A DNA stretch of 44,217 nucleotides. It comes from Coriobacteriaceae bacterium. GTDB taxonomy: Bacteria > Actinomycetota > Coriobacteriia > Coriobacteriales > Coriobacteriaceae. Below, in pieces: positions 1-7,411 of the stretch. Each line of letters begins with the position of its first letter. The first letter of the stretch is position 1. The notes under the pieces were generated by a model. It was not told where the DNA came from. It worked only from the letters and a program-made list of their open reading frames with translations, and did no database searches. The stretch spans positions 1 to 44,217 of the forward strand of contig CABJFQ010000011.1 of the NCBI GenBank assembly GCA_902364975.1, read 5' to 3'. The position numbers were made by a program, and so were the translations under genes.

Positions 1-24
1 GTCCAAGTTTCGGGGCGCAGTTCA

Positions 25-43
25 CTGTCCCCTTTGTGGTGGT
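25..43. repeat. Partial copy of a GGGGACAG-type intergenic repeat
   Basis: CTGTCCCC is followed by TTTGTGGTGGT. The 13-mer CCTTTGTGGTGGT at 31-43 recurs at 40253-40265, and the GGGGACAG/CTGTCCCC core recurs at 6034, 6068 and 40242. It lies just downstream of the first gene. It may be a degenerate REP-like element; only part of it can be seen here. Confidence 0.4.
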
Positions 44-52
44 TTTGGTCGG

Positions 53-676
53 TTAGTCTTCGAGCTGCGCTACTTTGTAGCGGTAGGCAGCGGCGATAAC
101 GTCTTTGCAGCCCTCGCGGCCCAGCTTGGCGCGGTTGACGACGATGTCCTTACCGCTCGTCATCTTCCACTTTCCGGCACTGTAGCGCTTATAGAACGCC
201 TCGCGCGCCTTCTGCTGCTGCTTGACCAGCTTGGCGCCCTTCTTTTTATTAAGGCCACGCTTCTTGCGCACAATCTCGACGCGGTCCTCAAAAGGAGCGG
301 TCACCAACACGGCAATGTGGTTGGGGTTGTTACGCAGCAGGTAATCGGACAGGCGGCCTTCGATAATGCAGCTCTCGGTCTCGCCCAGGTCCAAAATCAC
401 CTGGCTCATCTTCTGGAACAACTTGTCCGAGTACGAACGCGCGTCGTAGCGGTCGGGCAGGAACGCCATGTTCTCCACGGCCAGACGCTCGTCGTAGGCG
501 GCCATCTTGTCGAGCGACTCGCCCGCGCGCAGCGACGCACGTACCAGCAGCTCGTTATCGTACAGCGGAATCCCCAACTCGTCGGCAAGCATGCGGCCAA
601 TCTCGTGGCCCTCGGCGCCAAAGTCGCGCGCGATGGTAATGACCACAGGATTCTTCTTGTTCTCCAGATCGCTCAT
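53..676 (-). CDS. Cytidylate-kinase-like family protein
   Basis: A protein of 207 residues resembling the cytidylate-kinase-like family of P-loop proteins. The N-terminus holds a strand followed by ARDFGAEGHEIG (about residues 16-27), the atypical phosphate loop of this family. It lacks the GKS/T of a classical Walker A motif. DNELL around residue 40 and a basic RKKRGLNKKKG stretch near 137 (a possible lid) also fit. The start is ATG at 674-676, preceded by AGAAAGGAA. The gene follows the amino acid ABC importer by about 170 bases and may or may not be cotranscribed with it. The substrate is unknown: family members are annotated as cytidylate kinases by similarity, and the changed loop makes the activity uncertain. 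Confidence 0.75.
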   Translation of the reverse strand: MSDLENKKNPVVITIARDFGAEGHEIGRMLADELGIPLYDNELLVRASLRAGESLDKMAAYDERLAVENMAFLPDRYDARSYSDKLFQKMSQVILDLGETESCIIEGRLSDYLLRNNPNHIAVLVTAPFEDRVEIVRKKRGLNKKKGAKLVKQQQKAREAFYKRYSAGKWKMTSGKDIVVNRAKLGREGCKDVIAAAYRYKVAQLED

Positions 677-750
677 CGCGATTCCTTTCTAACAAATGAG
701 AAAAGGCAATTCCTGATTCCCATTTTGTCACTTACGACCGTCCTGGTTTC

Positions 751-836
751 CCAAGTGCGGCAGATTGCCCCGAAAGAGGAGCGCCGCGTACTAAATGTAC
801 GCAAGCGACGATTGAGGGGCAAGGTGCCGTGCTTGG
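751..836. repeat. Long imperfect palindrome downstream of the ABC importer operon
   Basis: Arms at 751-771 and 816-836 are complementary over 21 bases with a few mismatches. The loop holds a second perfect hairpin, GCGTAC-TAAAT-GTACGC, at 786-802. It starts 10 bases past the permease stop codon, so it would form at the 3' end of the importer mRNA. No U-tract follows, so it is not a classical intrinsic terminator. It could stabilise the mRNA 3' end or be a dispersed repeat. Confidence 0.6.
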
Positions 837-846
837 GGAAGCAGGA

Positions 847-1485
847 CTATGCGGCCACGATGCGGCGTTGATATGCCCTCACCAGCAGCGAGATACCAAA
901 GTTGAGCACGAAGTACATCGCAAACACCAGGCCGTAGAGCATAAGCACCTGCGACAGGTCGATCGCGTGGGCCATCACGACGTTTGCCGTGTACATGAGC
1001 TCGGCCACGTTAATGCCCGAAAGATACGAGCTGTCCTTGATGACGGTCGTGCACTGGCTAAACAGCGCCGGAATGATCGTCTTAAATGTCTGCGGCAGAA
1101 TGATGTAGCGCATGGTGGCAAAGAAGCCAAAGCCCTGGCTCTGCGCTGCCTCAAACTGGCCGCGCGGAATCGAGTTGAGGCCGCCGCGCACAATCTCGGC
1201 CATAACAGCGCTGGTAAACAGCGTAAAGGCGATGGTCGAAATCACAATGTCCAAACCCTGCACCGTAAAGTAGATAAACAGGATCCACAGCAGGTTCGGC
1301 GTGCAACGGAACAGCTCGATGTAGGCACTCACCAAAATACGAAACGGGCGGGGCGCATAGCTTTTAACGAGCGCCAGCGCCGTGCCAAAGATGAGCGAGA
1401 AAAAAATCGACAGCGCCGAGATCTCGATCGTCTTAACAAAGCCGCCCCAAATGTAGAGCAGGTTGGTCGCGTTGAAGATTTCCAT
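847..1485 (-). CDS. Amino acid ABC transporter permease (second subunit)
   Basis: An inner-membrane permease of 212 residues in the HisM/GlnP family of polar amino acid importers. It has about five hydrophobic segments. The EAA coupling loop that contacts the ATPase is clear: EIVRGGLNSIPRGQFEAAQS, then GFGFF and LPQTFK, around residues 97-135. The start is ATG at 1483-1485. Its ribosome site GAGGAGG lies inside the last codons of the preceding permease, with only three bases between the genes, so translation is probably coupled. Together with the neighbouring permease it would form the heterodimeric channel. The substrate cannot be fixed from sequence; an acidic or amide amino acid is likely from the family. 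Confidence 0.9.
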   Translation of the reverse strand: MEIFNATNLLYIWGGFVKTIEISALSIFFSLIFGTALALVKSYAPRPFRILVSAYIELFRCTPNLLWILFIYFTVQGLDIVISTIAFTLFTSAVMAEIVRGGLNSIPRGQFEAAQSQGFGFFATMRYIILPQTFKTIIPALFSQCTTVIKDSSYLSGINVAELMYTANVVMAHAIDLSQVLMLYGLVFAMYFVLNFGISLLVRAYQRRIVAA

Positions 1486-1488
1486 GCG

Positions 1489-2235
1489 CTAGGCCTCCTC
1501 TACGTTGTCGAGCCCCAGCTCGGCGAGGCTCACGCCGCGCGGACGCTCCTTGGAGCGGCGCTCGAGCCACTGCACCAGCATGGCGAGCGGAAAGCAGATG
1601 ATGAAGTACATAAGGCAGCAGACGATGTATCCCTGCAGGTAACCGTACAGGCTCACAAAGTTGTCTGAACGGTACATAAGGTCGCCGCCGGCCACAAGCG
1701 CCAGCACCGACGTGTTCTTGACTAGGTTGAGTGCCTGGTTACACAGCGGCGGCAGAATGATCTTGAATGTCTGGGGCAGCACGATGTACCAGTACGCCTG
1801 CGCACGGGTGAAGCCCTGGCTCTGCGCCGCCTCCATCTGACCGCGCGGAACCGCCTCGATACCGGTGCGGATAACCTCCGAGATGTAGGCCGCGTGATAC
1901 AGGCCCACGCCCAAGAAGCCCAGCACGAACGGCGCGATGCGCACCGGCTGGTCGGCACCGGTTATGGCCTGCAAAAACTGCGGACCAGCCATGTACATAA
2001 AGAGCACCTGCACGGGCAACGGGGTGTTCTGGTAAAACTCCACGTACACGCGGCTTATGGCGCGCAGCACGCGCGAACGGGTGGTAGAGAACACACCCAG
2101 CAGCGTGCCCAGCACCAGCGACAGCAGCAGACCGGCAACGACCACCTGTAGCGTCACGCCAAAGCCCTCCCAGAAGGGCCCCATGTTTTGAAATGTCGTC
2201 GACCAACGGTCGGCGTCAAATAATCCTTCGAGCAT
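1489..2235 (-). CDS. Amino acid ABC transporter permease (first subunit)
   Basis: A permease of 248 residues, HisM/GlnP type. The EAA loop reads EVIRTGIEAVPRGQMEAAQS, then GFTRAQAYWYIVLPQTFK. I chose ATG at 2233-2235 because AAGGAAGGAA sits just before it; an in-frame start 33 bases upstream has no such site and would run close to the binding-protein gene. About five membrane segments are visible. It lies 25 bases after the binding-protein gene and abuts the second permease, so the two are surely one operon. The C-terminus ends in an acidic tail with a conserved-looking LGLDNVEEA. Confidence 0.9.
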   Translation of the reverse strand: MLEGLFDADRWSTTFQNMGPFWEGFGVTLQVVVAGLLLSLVLGTLLGVFSTTRSRVLRAISRVYVEFYQNTPLPVQVLFMYMAGPQFLQAITGADQPVRIAPFVLGFLGVGLYHAAYISEVIRTGIEAVPRGQMEAAQSQGFTRAQAYWYIVLPQTFKIILPPLCNQALNLVKNTSVLALVAGGDLMYRSDNFVSLYGYLQGYIVCCLMYFIICFPLAMLVQWLERRSKERPRGVSLAELGLDNVEEA

Positions 2236-2260
2236 TTGATTCCTTCCTTGGACGATGCGC

Positions 2261-3139
2261 CTATACAAGACCCCAGGTCTTGACCTCTTGGTCGAGCCAG
2301 CCGTCGGCCAGACGATCGCAAATCACCTGATCGACCACGGCCGAAAGGTCGCAGCCCTTCTTGGTCGCCACGCCGTAGCCCTGCTCGCCAAACTTGACCT
2401 CGGGCTGCAACAGCTCAACGGTCTCGTTCATGTAACCGGCCAGCGTGGAGCGGTCCATGGCAAAGACGTCGATATTGCCGGCGTCGAGCGAACTCTTGAT
2501 GATGGGATAGCCACTAAAAGCCCTAAACTCGGGCTTACAGCTAAAGCCGTTGTCCTTGATCATCTGCTCGATCAGGCCCTGCGTGGTGGCACCCTGGCTC
2601 ACGCCGATGACCTTGCCGTCCAGGTCCTCAATCGAGGTAAAGCCCGAACGCTTCTTGACCATGAGTCCCACGTAGTCGGTGCGGTACGGCGTCGAGAAAT
2701 CCCAGCTCTTCTTGCGCTCGTCGGTGATGGTGTAGGTCGCCGCGACCACGTCGAGTTGGCCGTTATCGATCAGCGGGCCGCGTGTCTTGGGCGTTACGTC
2801 GGTAAACTCGACAAGCTCCTGGGCACGGGCTTCCTTGTAGCTCACGCCAAAGACAGCGGCGGCGATCTGGTAGCACAAATCGACTTCCATGCCCTCAAAG
2901 CGGCCTTTGGCGGTGTCGTAATAGCCGTAGCCGGGAACATCTTTCTTGACACCGGCATTCAGATGGCCGCGCGACTTGATGGCCGCAAGCTTGGATCCCT
3001 TGTCGGAACCCTCGCCGCTGGTGGAGTTGCCGCAACCGGTGAGCGCGGTCCCCGTCAGCGCGAGCATGCCGGCGCCCGCCAGCTGCAAAAAGTGACGGCG
3101 CGACACGGCCGCCCTCGTCATATCCGTCATGTCCATCAC
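2261..3139 (-). CDS. Amino acid ABC transporter substrate-binding lipoprotein, Tat-type signal
   Basis: A family 3 solute-binding protein (SBP_bac_3) of about 292 residues that captures a polar amino acid outside the membrane. The N-terminus carries SRRHFLQ (residues 13-19), a twin-arginine export motif. A hydrophobic stretch and the lipobox LTGC follow, with lipidated Cys36. The mature domain starts about residue 48 (LAAIKSRGHLNAGVKKDVPG), and TYTITDERKKSWDFSTPY is typical of the family. The first codon is GTG at 3137-3139, directly followed by ATG at 3134-3136, and either could be used; the ribosome site (TAGGCG) is poor. It sits between the ATPase and permease genes of the same importer. 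Export of this lipoprotein by Tat rather than Sec is inferred from the RR motif. Confidence 0.92.
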   Translation of the reverse strand: MMDMTDMTRAAVSRRHFLQLAGAGMLALTGTALTGCGNSTSGEGSDKGSKLAAIKSRGHLNAGVKKDVPGYGYYDTAKGRFEGMEVDLCYQIAAAVFGVSYKEARAQELVEFTDVTPKTRGPLIDNGQLDVVAATYTITDERKKSWDFSTPYRTDYVGLMVKKRSGFTSIEDLDGKVIGVSQGATTQGLIEQMIKDNGFSCKPEFRAFSGYPIIKSSLDAGNIDVFAMDRSTLAGYMNETVELLQPEVKFGEQGYGVATKKGCDLSAVVDQVICDRLADGWLDQEVKTWGLV

Positions 3140-3144
3140 CGCGC

Positions 3145-3876
3145 CTAGTGCAGAATCTTGGACAGGAACTCGCGGCAGCGCGGGTTCTCGGGGTTATCGA
3201 AGAAGTGCTCGGGCGTGCCCTCCTCCAGGATGCGGCCGTCCTCCATAAAGATGACGCGGTCGGCCACCTGGCGCGCAAAGCCCATCTCATGCGTCACGCA
3301 GATCATGGTGATGTCCTCCTGCGCAAGCTCAATCATAACGTCCAGAACCTCCTGGACCATCTCGGGGTCGAGCGCCGAGGTCGGCTCGTCAAACAGGATG
3401 ATGGGCTGCTTGGTACACAGGGCACGGGCGATGGCGATGCGCTGCTGCTGACCACCCGAGAGATTCTGCGGATACTCGCCGGCCTTATGCGCCATGCCGA
3501 CGCGCTTGAGTGCGGCGATGGCGATCTCGGTCGCCTCCTCCTTGCTCTTCTTTTGCAGCTTGATGGGCGCGAGCGTCAGATTGCCGAGCACCGTCATGTT
3601 GGGATACAGGTTGAACTGCTGAAACACCATGGAGCTGTACTTGCGAGCCATCTCCAGGTGATTCTTTTTGGTGAGCGGCGTACCGTCGATGACGACCTCG
3701 CCCGACGTAGGCTCCTCCAGATAATCGACGCAACGGATGAGCGTCGACTTACCCGAACCAGAAGGCCCGATCATTACGAGCTTCTCGCCGCGCTTGACGG
3801 TGAGGTTGATATCTTTGAGCACATGCAGGTCGCCAAAGTACTTGTTGAGATGCTTGATCTCGATCATGTCTGCCAT
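3145..3876 (-). CDS. Amino acid ABC transporter ATP-binding protein (GlnQ-like)
   Basis: The ATPase subunit of a polar amino acid importer, 243 residues, full length for the family. Walker A is GPSGSGKST (37-45), the signature is LSGGQQQR (about 138-145), Walker B is [13 protein letters not shown], and the switch histidine is in [10 protein letters not shown]. The start is ATG at 3874-3876, preceded by GGAAGGGA. It is the first gene of the operon ATPase, binding protein, permease, permease. A TACAAT hexamer 36 bases upstream is a probable -10 box. Glutamine, glutamate or aspartate are the likely substrates by family resemblance; the sequence does not decide among them. Confidence 0.93.
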   Translation of the reverse strand: MADMIEIKHLNKYFGDLHVLKDINLTVKRGEKLVMIGPSGSGKSTLIRCVDYLEEPTSGEVVIDGTPLTKKNHLEMARKYSSMVFQQFNLYPNMTVLGNLTLAPIKLQKKSKEEATEIAIAALKRVGMAHKAGEYPQNLSGGQQQRIAIARALCTKQPIILFDEPTSALDPEMVQEVLDVMIELAQEDITMICVTHEMGFARQVADRVIFMEDGRILEEGTPEHFFDNPENPRCREFLSKILH

Positions 3877-3911
3877 GAATGTCCCTTCCCTGCGTTTACA
3901 CGAGTTGAACT

Positions 3912-3917
3912 ATTGTA
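3912..3917 (-). promoter_or_regulatory. Probable -10 box for the amino acid importer operon
   Basis: On the minus strand this reads TACAAT, one change from TATAAT, 36 bases before the ATPase start codon. No good -35 hexamer is seen 16-18 bases further upstream, so the assignment rests on the -10 alone. Confidence 0.4.
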
Positions 3918-3982
3918 CGGAAAGAACCACGTTTCCGCAGCCCACGCTACATCCCCGTAAAGAACCCGCAACCTTCCGCCCA

Positions 3983-4047
3983 CTCATTGGGCACAGACTT
4001 AAATGAGTACCCCCCGTGGGTACTCATTTAAGTCTGTGCCCAATGAG
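3983..4047. repeat. Perfect 30-base inverted repeat with 5-base loop
   Basis: The arms 3983-4012 and 4018-4047 are exactly complementary, with loop CCCGT. Each arm also contains its own inner inverted repeat, ACTCATT and AATGAGT, so alternative foldings are possible. Neither strand has a T-tract after it. It stands in the 359-base gene-free stretch between yqeY and the importer operon. Confidence 0.9.
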
Positions 4048-4091
4048 CACCGAAAATAATACAACCGCCCTTGTTGAGCATAAGTCAGCGA

Positions 4092-4191
4092 AAACCCGTA
4101 CACGCGAGCAAGGTGACGTGAAATGAAAGGGCGCAGACCTTATGGTCGCGCCCTTGAAATTGAACGTCAGATTGCTCGCGTGTACGGGTTT
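4092..4191. repeat. 100-base nested hairpin with 20-base perfect outer arms
   Basis: The outer arms 4092-4111 and 4172-4191 are exactly complementary. Inside are TGACGT (4114-4119) with ACGTCA (4164-4169), and an inner stem of AAGGGCGC-A-GACC (4127-4139) with GGTCGCGCCCTT (4144-4155), which has one bulged base. The whole can fold as one long rod. No open frame of note overlaps it. It could be a structured RNA, a bidirectional 3'-end element or a dispersed palindromic repeat. Confidence 0.85.
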
Positions 4192-4204
4192 GCAGCGTCG
4201 AGCC

Positions 4205-4232
4205 GTTACGCGGTTTGGTAAAACCGCGTAAC
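4205..4232. repeat. 12-bp hairpin just after the yqeY stop codon
   Basis: GTTACGCGGTTT (4205-4216) and AAACCGCGTAAC (4221-4232) form a perfect stem with loop GGTA. It begins four bases after the yqeY stop. There is no U-tract on the yqeY strand, so termination would be imperfect; mRNA end protection is another possibility. Confidence 0.6.
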
Positions 4233-4235
4233 AAA

Positions 4236-4679
4236 TTACGCGAGTTTGGCTCCAACGATCTTTGCTGCTGCCGGCTTATCAAAGTTGCCGCCAGTGGCCT
4301 TACCCAGAGCGCCCATGACCTGGCCCATCTGCTTCTTGGACGTGGCGCCCAGCTCGGCGATGACCTGCTCGATCAGGGCCTCGAGCTCCTCGCCCGAAAC
4401 CTGCGCGGGCAGAAGGCTCTCCAGAATCTTGACCTGCTCGGTCAGGTTGTCGGTACGCTCTTGGTCGGTGCCGGCCTTGATGGACATCTCCAGCGTCTCG
4501 CTCGTCTGCTTAATCAGACGCTTGATCATGCTGTTGACGTCTTCCTCGGTCACATCGCGGCGCTCGTTAACCTCGATATTCTTCACCTCGGCCTTGACCT
4601 GGCGAATGATGGACAGGCGAACCTTGTCCTTAGCCTTCATGGCCGCGATCATTTCCTTCTGCAGCTCTTCGTTGGTCAT
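4236..4679 (-). CDS. yqeY: GatB/YqeY domain-containing protein
   Basis: A small helical protein of 147 residues matching the whole YqeY family. It opens with TNEELQKEMIAAMKAKDKVRLS and contains the family's LLPAQVSGEELEALI and the ending GKATGGNFDKPAAAKIVGAKL. The family shares a fold with the tRNA-binding tail of the GatB amidotransferase subunit, but the role of the free-standing form is not established. I chose ATG at 4677-4679 because GAGAGGA lies seven bases before it; the TTG six bases upstream is too close to that site. It follows the parvulin gene by about 50 bases, with a GC-rich hairpin between them. Confidence 0.9.
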   Translation of the reverse strand: MTNEELQKEMIAAMKAKDKVRLSIIRQVKAEVKNIEVNERRDVTEEDVNSMIKRLIKQTSETLEMSIKAGTDQERTDNLTEQVKILESLLPAQVSGEELEALIEQVIAELGATSKKQMGQVMGALGKATGGNFDKPAAAKIVGAKLA

Positions 4680-4702
4680 CTGCAAATCCTCTCTAATAGC
4701 GT

Positions 4703-4728
4703 GGGCGGCACTCGCGCGAGCACCGCCC
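4703..4728 (-). other. GC-rich hairpin between the parvulin gene and yqeY
   Basis: GGGCGG-CA-CTCG (4703-4714) pairs with CGAG-CA-CCGCCC (4717-4728), leaving one internal mismatch. It lies between the stop codon of the parvulin gene and the yqeY ribosome site and has no U-tract. It may be an mRNA processing or attenuation hairpin within a shared transcript. Confidence 0.45.
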
Positions 4729-4733
4729 CATGA

Positions 4734-5957
4734 TTACTCAGTCGTCGACGAATCGTCGGTCGAACTCTTGGTAACGCCCTTCAGACTCACGTTATAGGGT
4801 ACGTCCTTGGGCATGGGGTTGACGGTGATGTCGGCATCCTTCTTGTACTGCTCCAGCCACTCGCTGTACGCAGTGCTGGCCGCTTGCGTCTTCACCACGT
4901 TGGAGACGTACTTTTTGATGGCCTTGGGCACCTGGTTGATGTCATCAACCTGATTATCGACATGGAAGTAGTCGGTGCACTTGATGATGTGGTAGCCATA
5001 GGTCGACTCGATGACTTCGCTCACGTCGCCCTTGTTGAGCCCCTCGAGCGCCGTCTGGTAGCTGTCGACAAAGGTGGTGAGCTTATCCCAGCCCACATCG
5101 CCCTTCTTCTCCTTGGAACCGGTGTCCTCGGAGTACTGCTCAACGGCGTCCTCAAAGCTCAGCTCACCGGAGTTGATCTTGTCCAGGCACTCCTGCGCCT
5201 TGGCCTTGGCGGCAGCCTTGTTCTCGTCGGAAGCGTCGGAATCAACCTTGATCAGGATGTTCGACGAGCGGCGGGCGTCGTTGTAGCTGGACAGGTTTTC
5301 GTTGATGTAATCGACGATCTCGCTGTCCTTGGGCTTGCTCGTGGGCGCGACGGCATCCTTGAGTTTCTGCTGCGCCAGACTCTCCTTGAGCGAATCCTTG
5401 TAGGTATCCTCGGTATAGCCGTAGGTCTTGAGGGTCTTCTTAAAGGCCTTGGCACCGCCCGCGCTCTTGCAGGCGTCCTTCCAGGCCTTCTCGACCTCCT
5501 CGTCCGAGACGGTCACGCCGTTTTCCTTCTGCGCTTGCTGAAGCAGAATCTGCTGCGTGTAGGAGTCGATGAGCTGCTTGCGATACTTCTTGGGCGTGAG
5601 GTCGTTGTCGACCAGGTACTGCGCCCAGTCTTTGTCCTTGGTGTAGCCGTAGGACGTGCGCATGCTCATGATCTGCTTGGTCACGGTGTCCTCGGTGAGG
5701 TTGGTGCCATTGATGGTAGCAGCCACGCCGCCAGTGAGCTTATAGCCCGAGCTGGCGCTTTCGGTCTGCGACATCAGGCCGGAGCACGCCATGGCCGAGA
5801 CGGAAAGCAGCATCGCTAGTACGCCGATGACCACTAGGATAATCTTGACGGTCTTGGACACATAGGTCTTGCGCTGCTTCTTACGAGAGCTGGAGGCGGC
5901 GCGAGCCTGTTGCTCGGGCGTCGGCGCGGCCTCGGGGTTCTTTTTCTTATTTGCCAT
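4734..5957 (-). CDS. Membrane-anchored parvulin-type peptidyl-prolyl isomerase
   Basis: A protein of 407 residues that would help fold exported proteins outside the membrane. It has a lysine-rich cytoplasmic N-terminus, one membrane segment (about 35-56), and a SurA-like helical region (about 75-215) with KQIMSMRTSYGYT. A PpiC/parvulin domain follows at about 228-331 with FEDAVEQYSEDTGSKEKKGD, the alternating VGW, and STYGYHIIK. MAC-S at residues 56-59 looks like a weak lipobox, so a lipoprotein is possible but less likely. The start ATG at 5955-5957 follows AAAGG; the frame stays open 99 bases upstream without a convincing start. The C-terminal tail is rich in Ser, Thr and Asp. Confidence 0.88.
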   Translation of the reverse strand: MANKKKNPEAAPTPEQQARAASSSRKKQRKTYVSKTVKIILVVIGVLAMLLSVSAMACSGLMSQTESASSGYKLTGGVAATINGTNLTEDTVTKQIMSMRTSYGYTKDKDWAQYLVDNDLTPKKYRKQLIDSYTQQILLQQAQKENGVTVSDEEVEKAWKDACKSAGGAKAFKKTLKTYGYTEDTYKDSLKESLAQQKLKDAVAPTSKPKDSEIVDYINENLSSYNDARRSSNILIKVDSDASDENKAAAKAKAQECLDKINSGELSFEDAVEQYSEDTGSKEKKGDVGWDKLTTFVDSYQTALEGLNKGDVSEVIESTYGYHIIKCTDYFHVDNQVDDINQVPKAIKKYVSNVVKTQAASTAYSEWLEQYKKDADITVNPMPKDVPYNVSLKGVTKSSTDDSSTTE

Positions 5958-6033
5958 GTTTGGCCTTTCGCATAACGAATCGAACAAACGCCATTGTGTC
6001 ACAACGCAGCCCCCGCGGCACGCTTGGTGCATT

Positions 6034-6075
6034 GGGGACAGGTTAATCTGCACCATTTTGGTGCAAAGGGGACAG
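6034..6075. repeat. GGGGACAG-flanked hairpin element
   Basis: Two direct copies of GGGGACAG (6034-6041 and 6068-6075) flank a perfect hairpin, TGCACCA-TTT-TGGTGCA (6049-6065). It lies between the EIIA gene and the parvulin gene. The layout recalls short REP-like elements, and other pieces of the same motif occur at 25-43 and 40233-40265 in this window. Confidence 0.55.
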
Positions 6076-6092
6076 CTCTGGCAGCCGGCACC

Positions 6093-6557
6093 TTAGAAGT
6101 GACGGCGGATAGCGTCGACCATGCCCTGCGGCGTGGTCTGGCCGAGCACGTCGGCTGCGGCATCGGCGTCCATAAAGATGTTCATGAGCGCCTGCAGGGC
6201 CTCGACCTGGCCGCCCGGCTCGGCGATGCCCAGATTGATGACGATCTGCGCCGGCACCGGAGCGCCCATGCCAGCCATAGCGTTAAATGTCACGGGCGCG
6301 GCGGGCTTCACCACCGCGATATAGGGCTTGGCCACAAACCCCGGATCGGTATGCGGAATGGCAATGTTTGCCGCCGGCATGGCAAGACCCGTGGGATAGG
6401 CATCCTCGCGCGTGCGAACGGCGTCGAGCCAACCGTCGGCAATGTAGCCGCGCGGAGCAAGCTCACTCTCGAGCTGCGCAAACACCTCACCCGGCGTCGC
6501 ACACTCCCAATCAAAAAACACCAGCTCAGGCGTAAACAGCGCTTCGTTATCCGCCAT
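6093..6557 (-). CDS. Orphan PTS sugar transporter EIIA component
   Basis: A protein of 154 residues resembling the fructose/galactitol-type EIIA domain of the phosphotransferase system. This domain passes phosphate from HPr to the sugar-specific EIIB. The phosphorylation site is His69 in ANIAIPHTDP. TFNAMAGMGAPVPAQIVINLGIAEP matches the central strands of the fold. The start ATG at 6555-6557 follows GAGAGGTGAG. No EIIB or EIIC gene is adjacent, so it may serve a distant permease or act as a regulatory phosphoacceptor. The upstream region carries two hairpins. Confidence 0.85.
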   Translation of the reverse strand: MADNEALFTPELVFFDWECATPGEVFAQLESELAPRGYIADGWLDAVRTREDAYPTGLAMPAANIAIPHTDPGFVAKPYIAVVKPAAPVTFNAMAGMGAPVPAQIVINLGIAEPGGQVEALQALMNIFMDADAAADVLGQTTPQGMVDAIRRHF

Positions 6558-6578
6558 GCGCTCACCTCTCTCACCTAG

Positions 6579-6628
6579 TCACCTGCGACGTTCTTAAACG
6601 ACTAGTCATTCAAGAACGTCGCGGGTGA
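6579..6628. repeat. 17-base inverted repeat between purN and the EIIA gene
   Basis: Arms 6579-6595 and 6612-6628 pair with one mismatch; the loop contains the palindrome GACTAGTC. It lies just upstream of the EIIA start codon and downstream of purN, so it could act on either transcript. Confidence 0.6.
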
Positions 6629-6685
6629 CCACCCAAAACAAAAGGTGGTCACGCGCGCCTTGGCGCCAATGACCACCCTGACCAC
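6626..6685. repeat. Cluster of TGACCACC repeats forming alternative hairpins
   Basis: TGACCACC occurs at 6626-6633 and 6670-6677, its complement GGTGGTCA at 6644-6651, and a partial TGACCAC at 6679-6685. The middle copy can pair with either neighbour, so two mutually exclusive stems are possible. It occupies the 3' flank of purN and may be its terminator region; no strong T-tract is seen. Confidence 0.5.
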
Positions 6686-6709
6686 TCAACTAAATTGTAC
6701 TGTGCGCCG

Positions 6710-7411
6710 CTAGCCGCGGGGCGCATCAATTGCGACCTTGCCGCTCTCCAGCACGTGGACGCGGCCGTCGGCGAGCATCTGCACGACCTCGGGATACAGC
6801 ACGTGCTCAATCGCGTGGATATGCTCCTCGAGCGTGTCGACGTCCCAGCCTTCCTCGACAGCCAGCGCACGCTGGGCGATGATGGGGCCGTTGTCGTAAA
6901 TCTCGTTGGCAAAGTGCACGGTCACGCCGGTCACCTTGACGCCACGCGCAAACGCATCGTCAATCGCATGGGCACCGGTAAAGCTCGGCAGCAGCGCCGG
7001 ATGCAGGTTGACCACGCGATTGGGGAACGCCGCCAGCAGCGGCGTGTGCACCATGCGCATATAGCCGGCCATCACCACGTACTCGCAGCCACGTTCGAGC
7101 AGCTCATGCGCGATGATCTCGTCAGCCGCGATGGGGTCGGCGTAGACATCCTTGGACAGTGTGAGCGTCTGGATGCCCGCGCGCTCGGCGCGCTGCAAAC
7201 CCTTAGCCGAAGGACGGCTCGACACCACAAGCTCAATCGAGGCGTTGAGATTACCAGCGGCGATCAGGTCGATCAGTGCCTGCAGGTTGGTACCCGAACC
7301 GCTGATGAGCACGCCGATCTTGAGCGGCTCGGCCGTATCGGTGCCGGTCGGACGGGTGTAGGGCACAAAGTCCAGGCCCTCGGCAGCAGCCGTCTGCTCG
7401 TTAGCGCTCAT
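6710..7411 (-). CDS. purN: Phosphoribosylglycinamide formyltransferase
   Basis: Transfers the formyl group of 10-formyltetrahydrofolate to GAR, the third step of purine synthesis. Of 233 residues, the first 30 are an unconserved extension before KIGVLISGSGTNLQALID. NLHPALLPSFTGAHAIDDA carries the catalytic histidine, and TVHFANEIYDNGPIIAQ carries the catalytic aspartate. The start ATG at 7409-7411 overlaps the end of purM by 11 bases, so the two are translationally coupled. The ribosome site (AAGG about 13 bases away) is weak, which fits coupling. Confidence 0.95.
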   Translation of the reverse strand: MSANEQTAAAEGLDFVPYTRPTGTDTAEPLKIGVLISGSGTNLQALIDLIAAGNLNASIELVVSSRPSAKGLQRAERAGIQTLTLSKDVYADPIAADEIIAHELLERGCEYVVMAGYMRMVHTPLLAAFPNRVVNLHPALLPSFTGAHAIDDAFARGVKVTGVTVHFANEIYDNGPIIAQRALAVEEGWDVDTLEEHIHAIEHVLYPEVVQMLADGRVHVLESGKVAIDAPRG

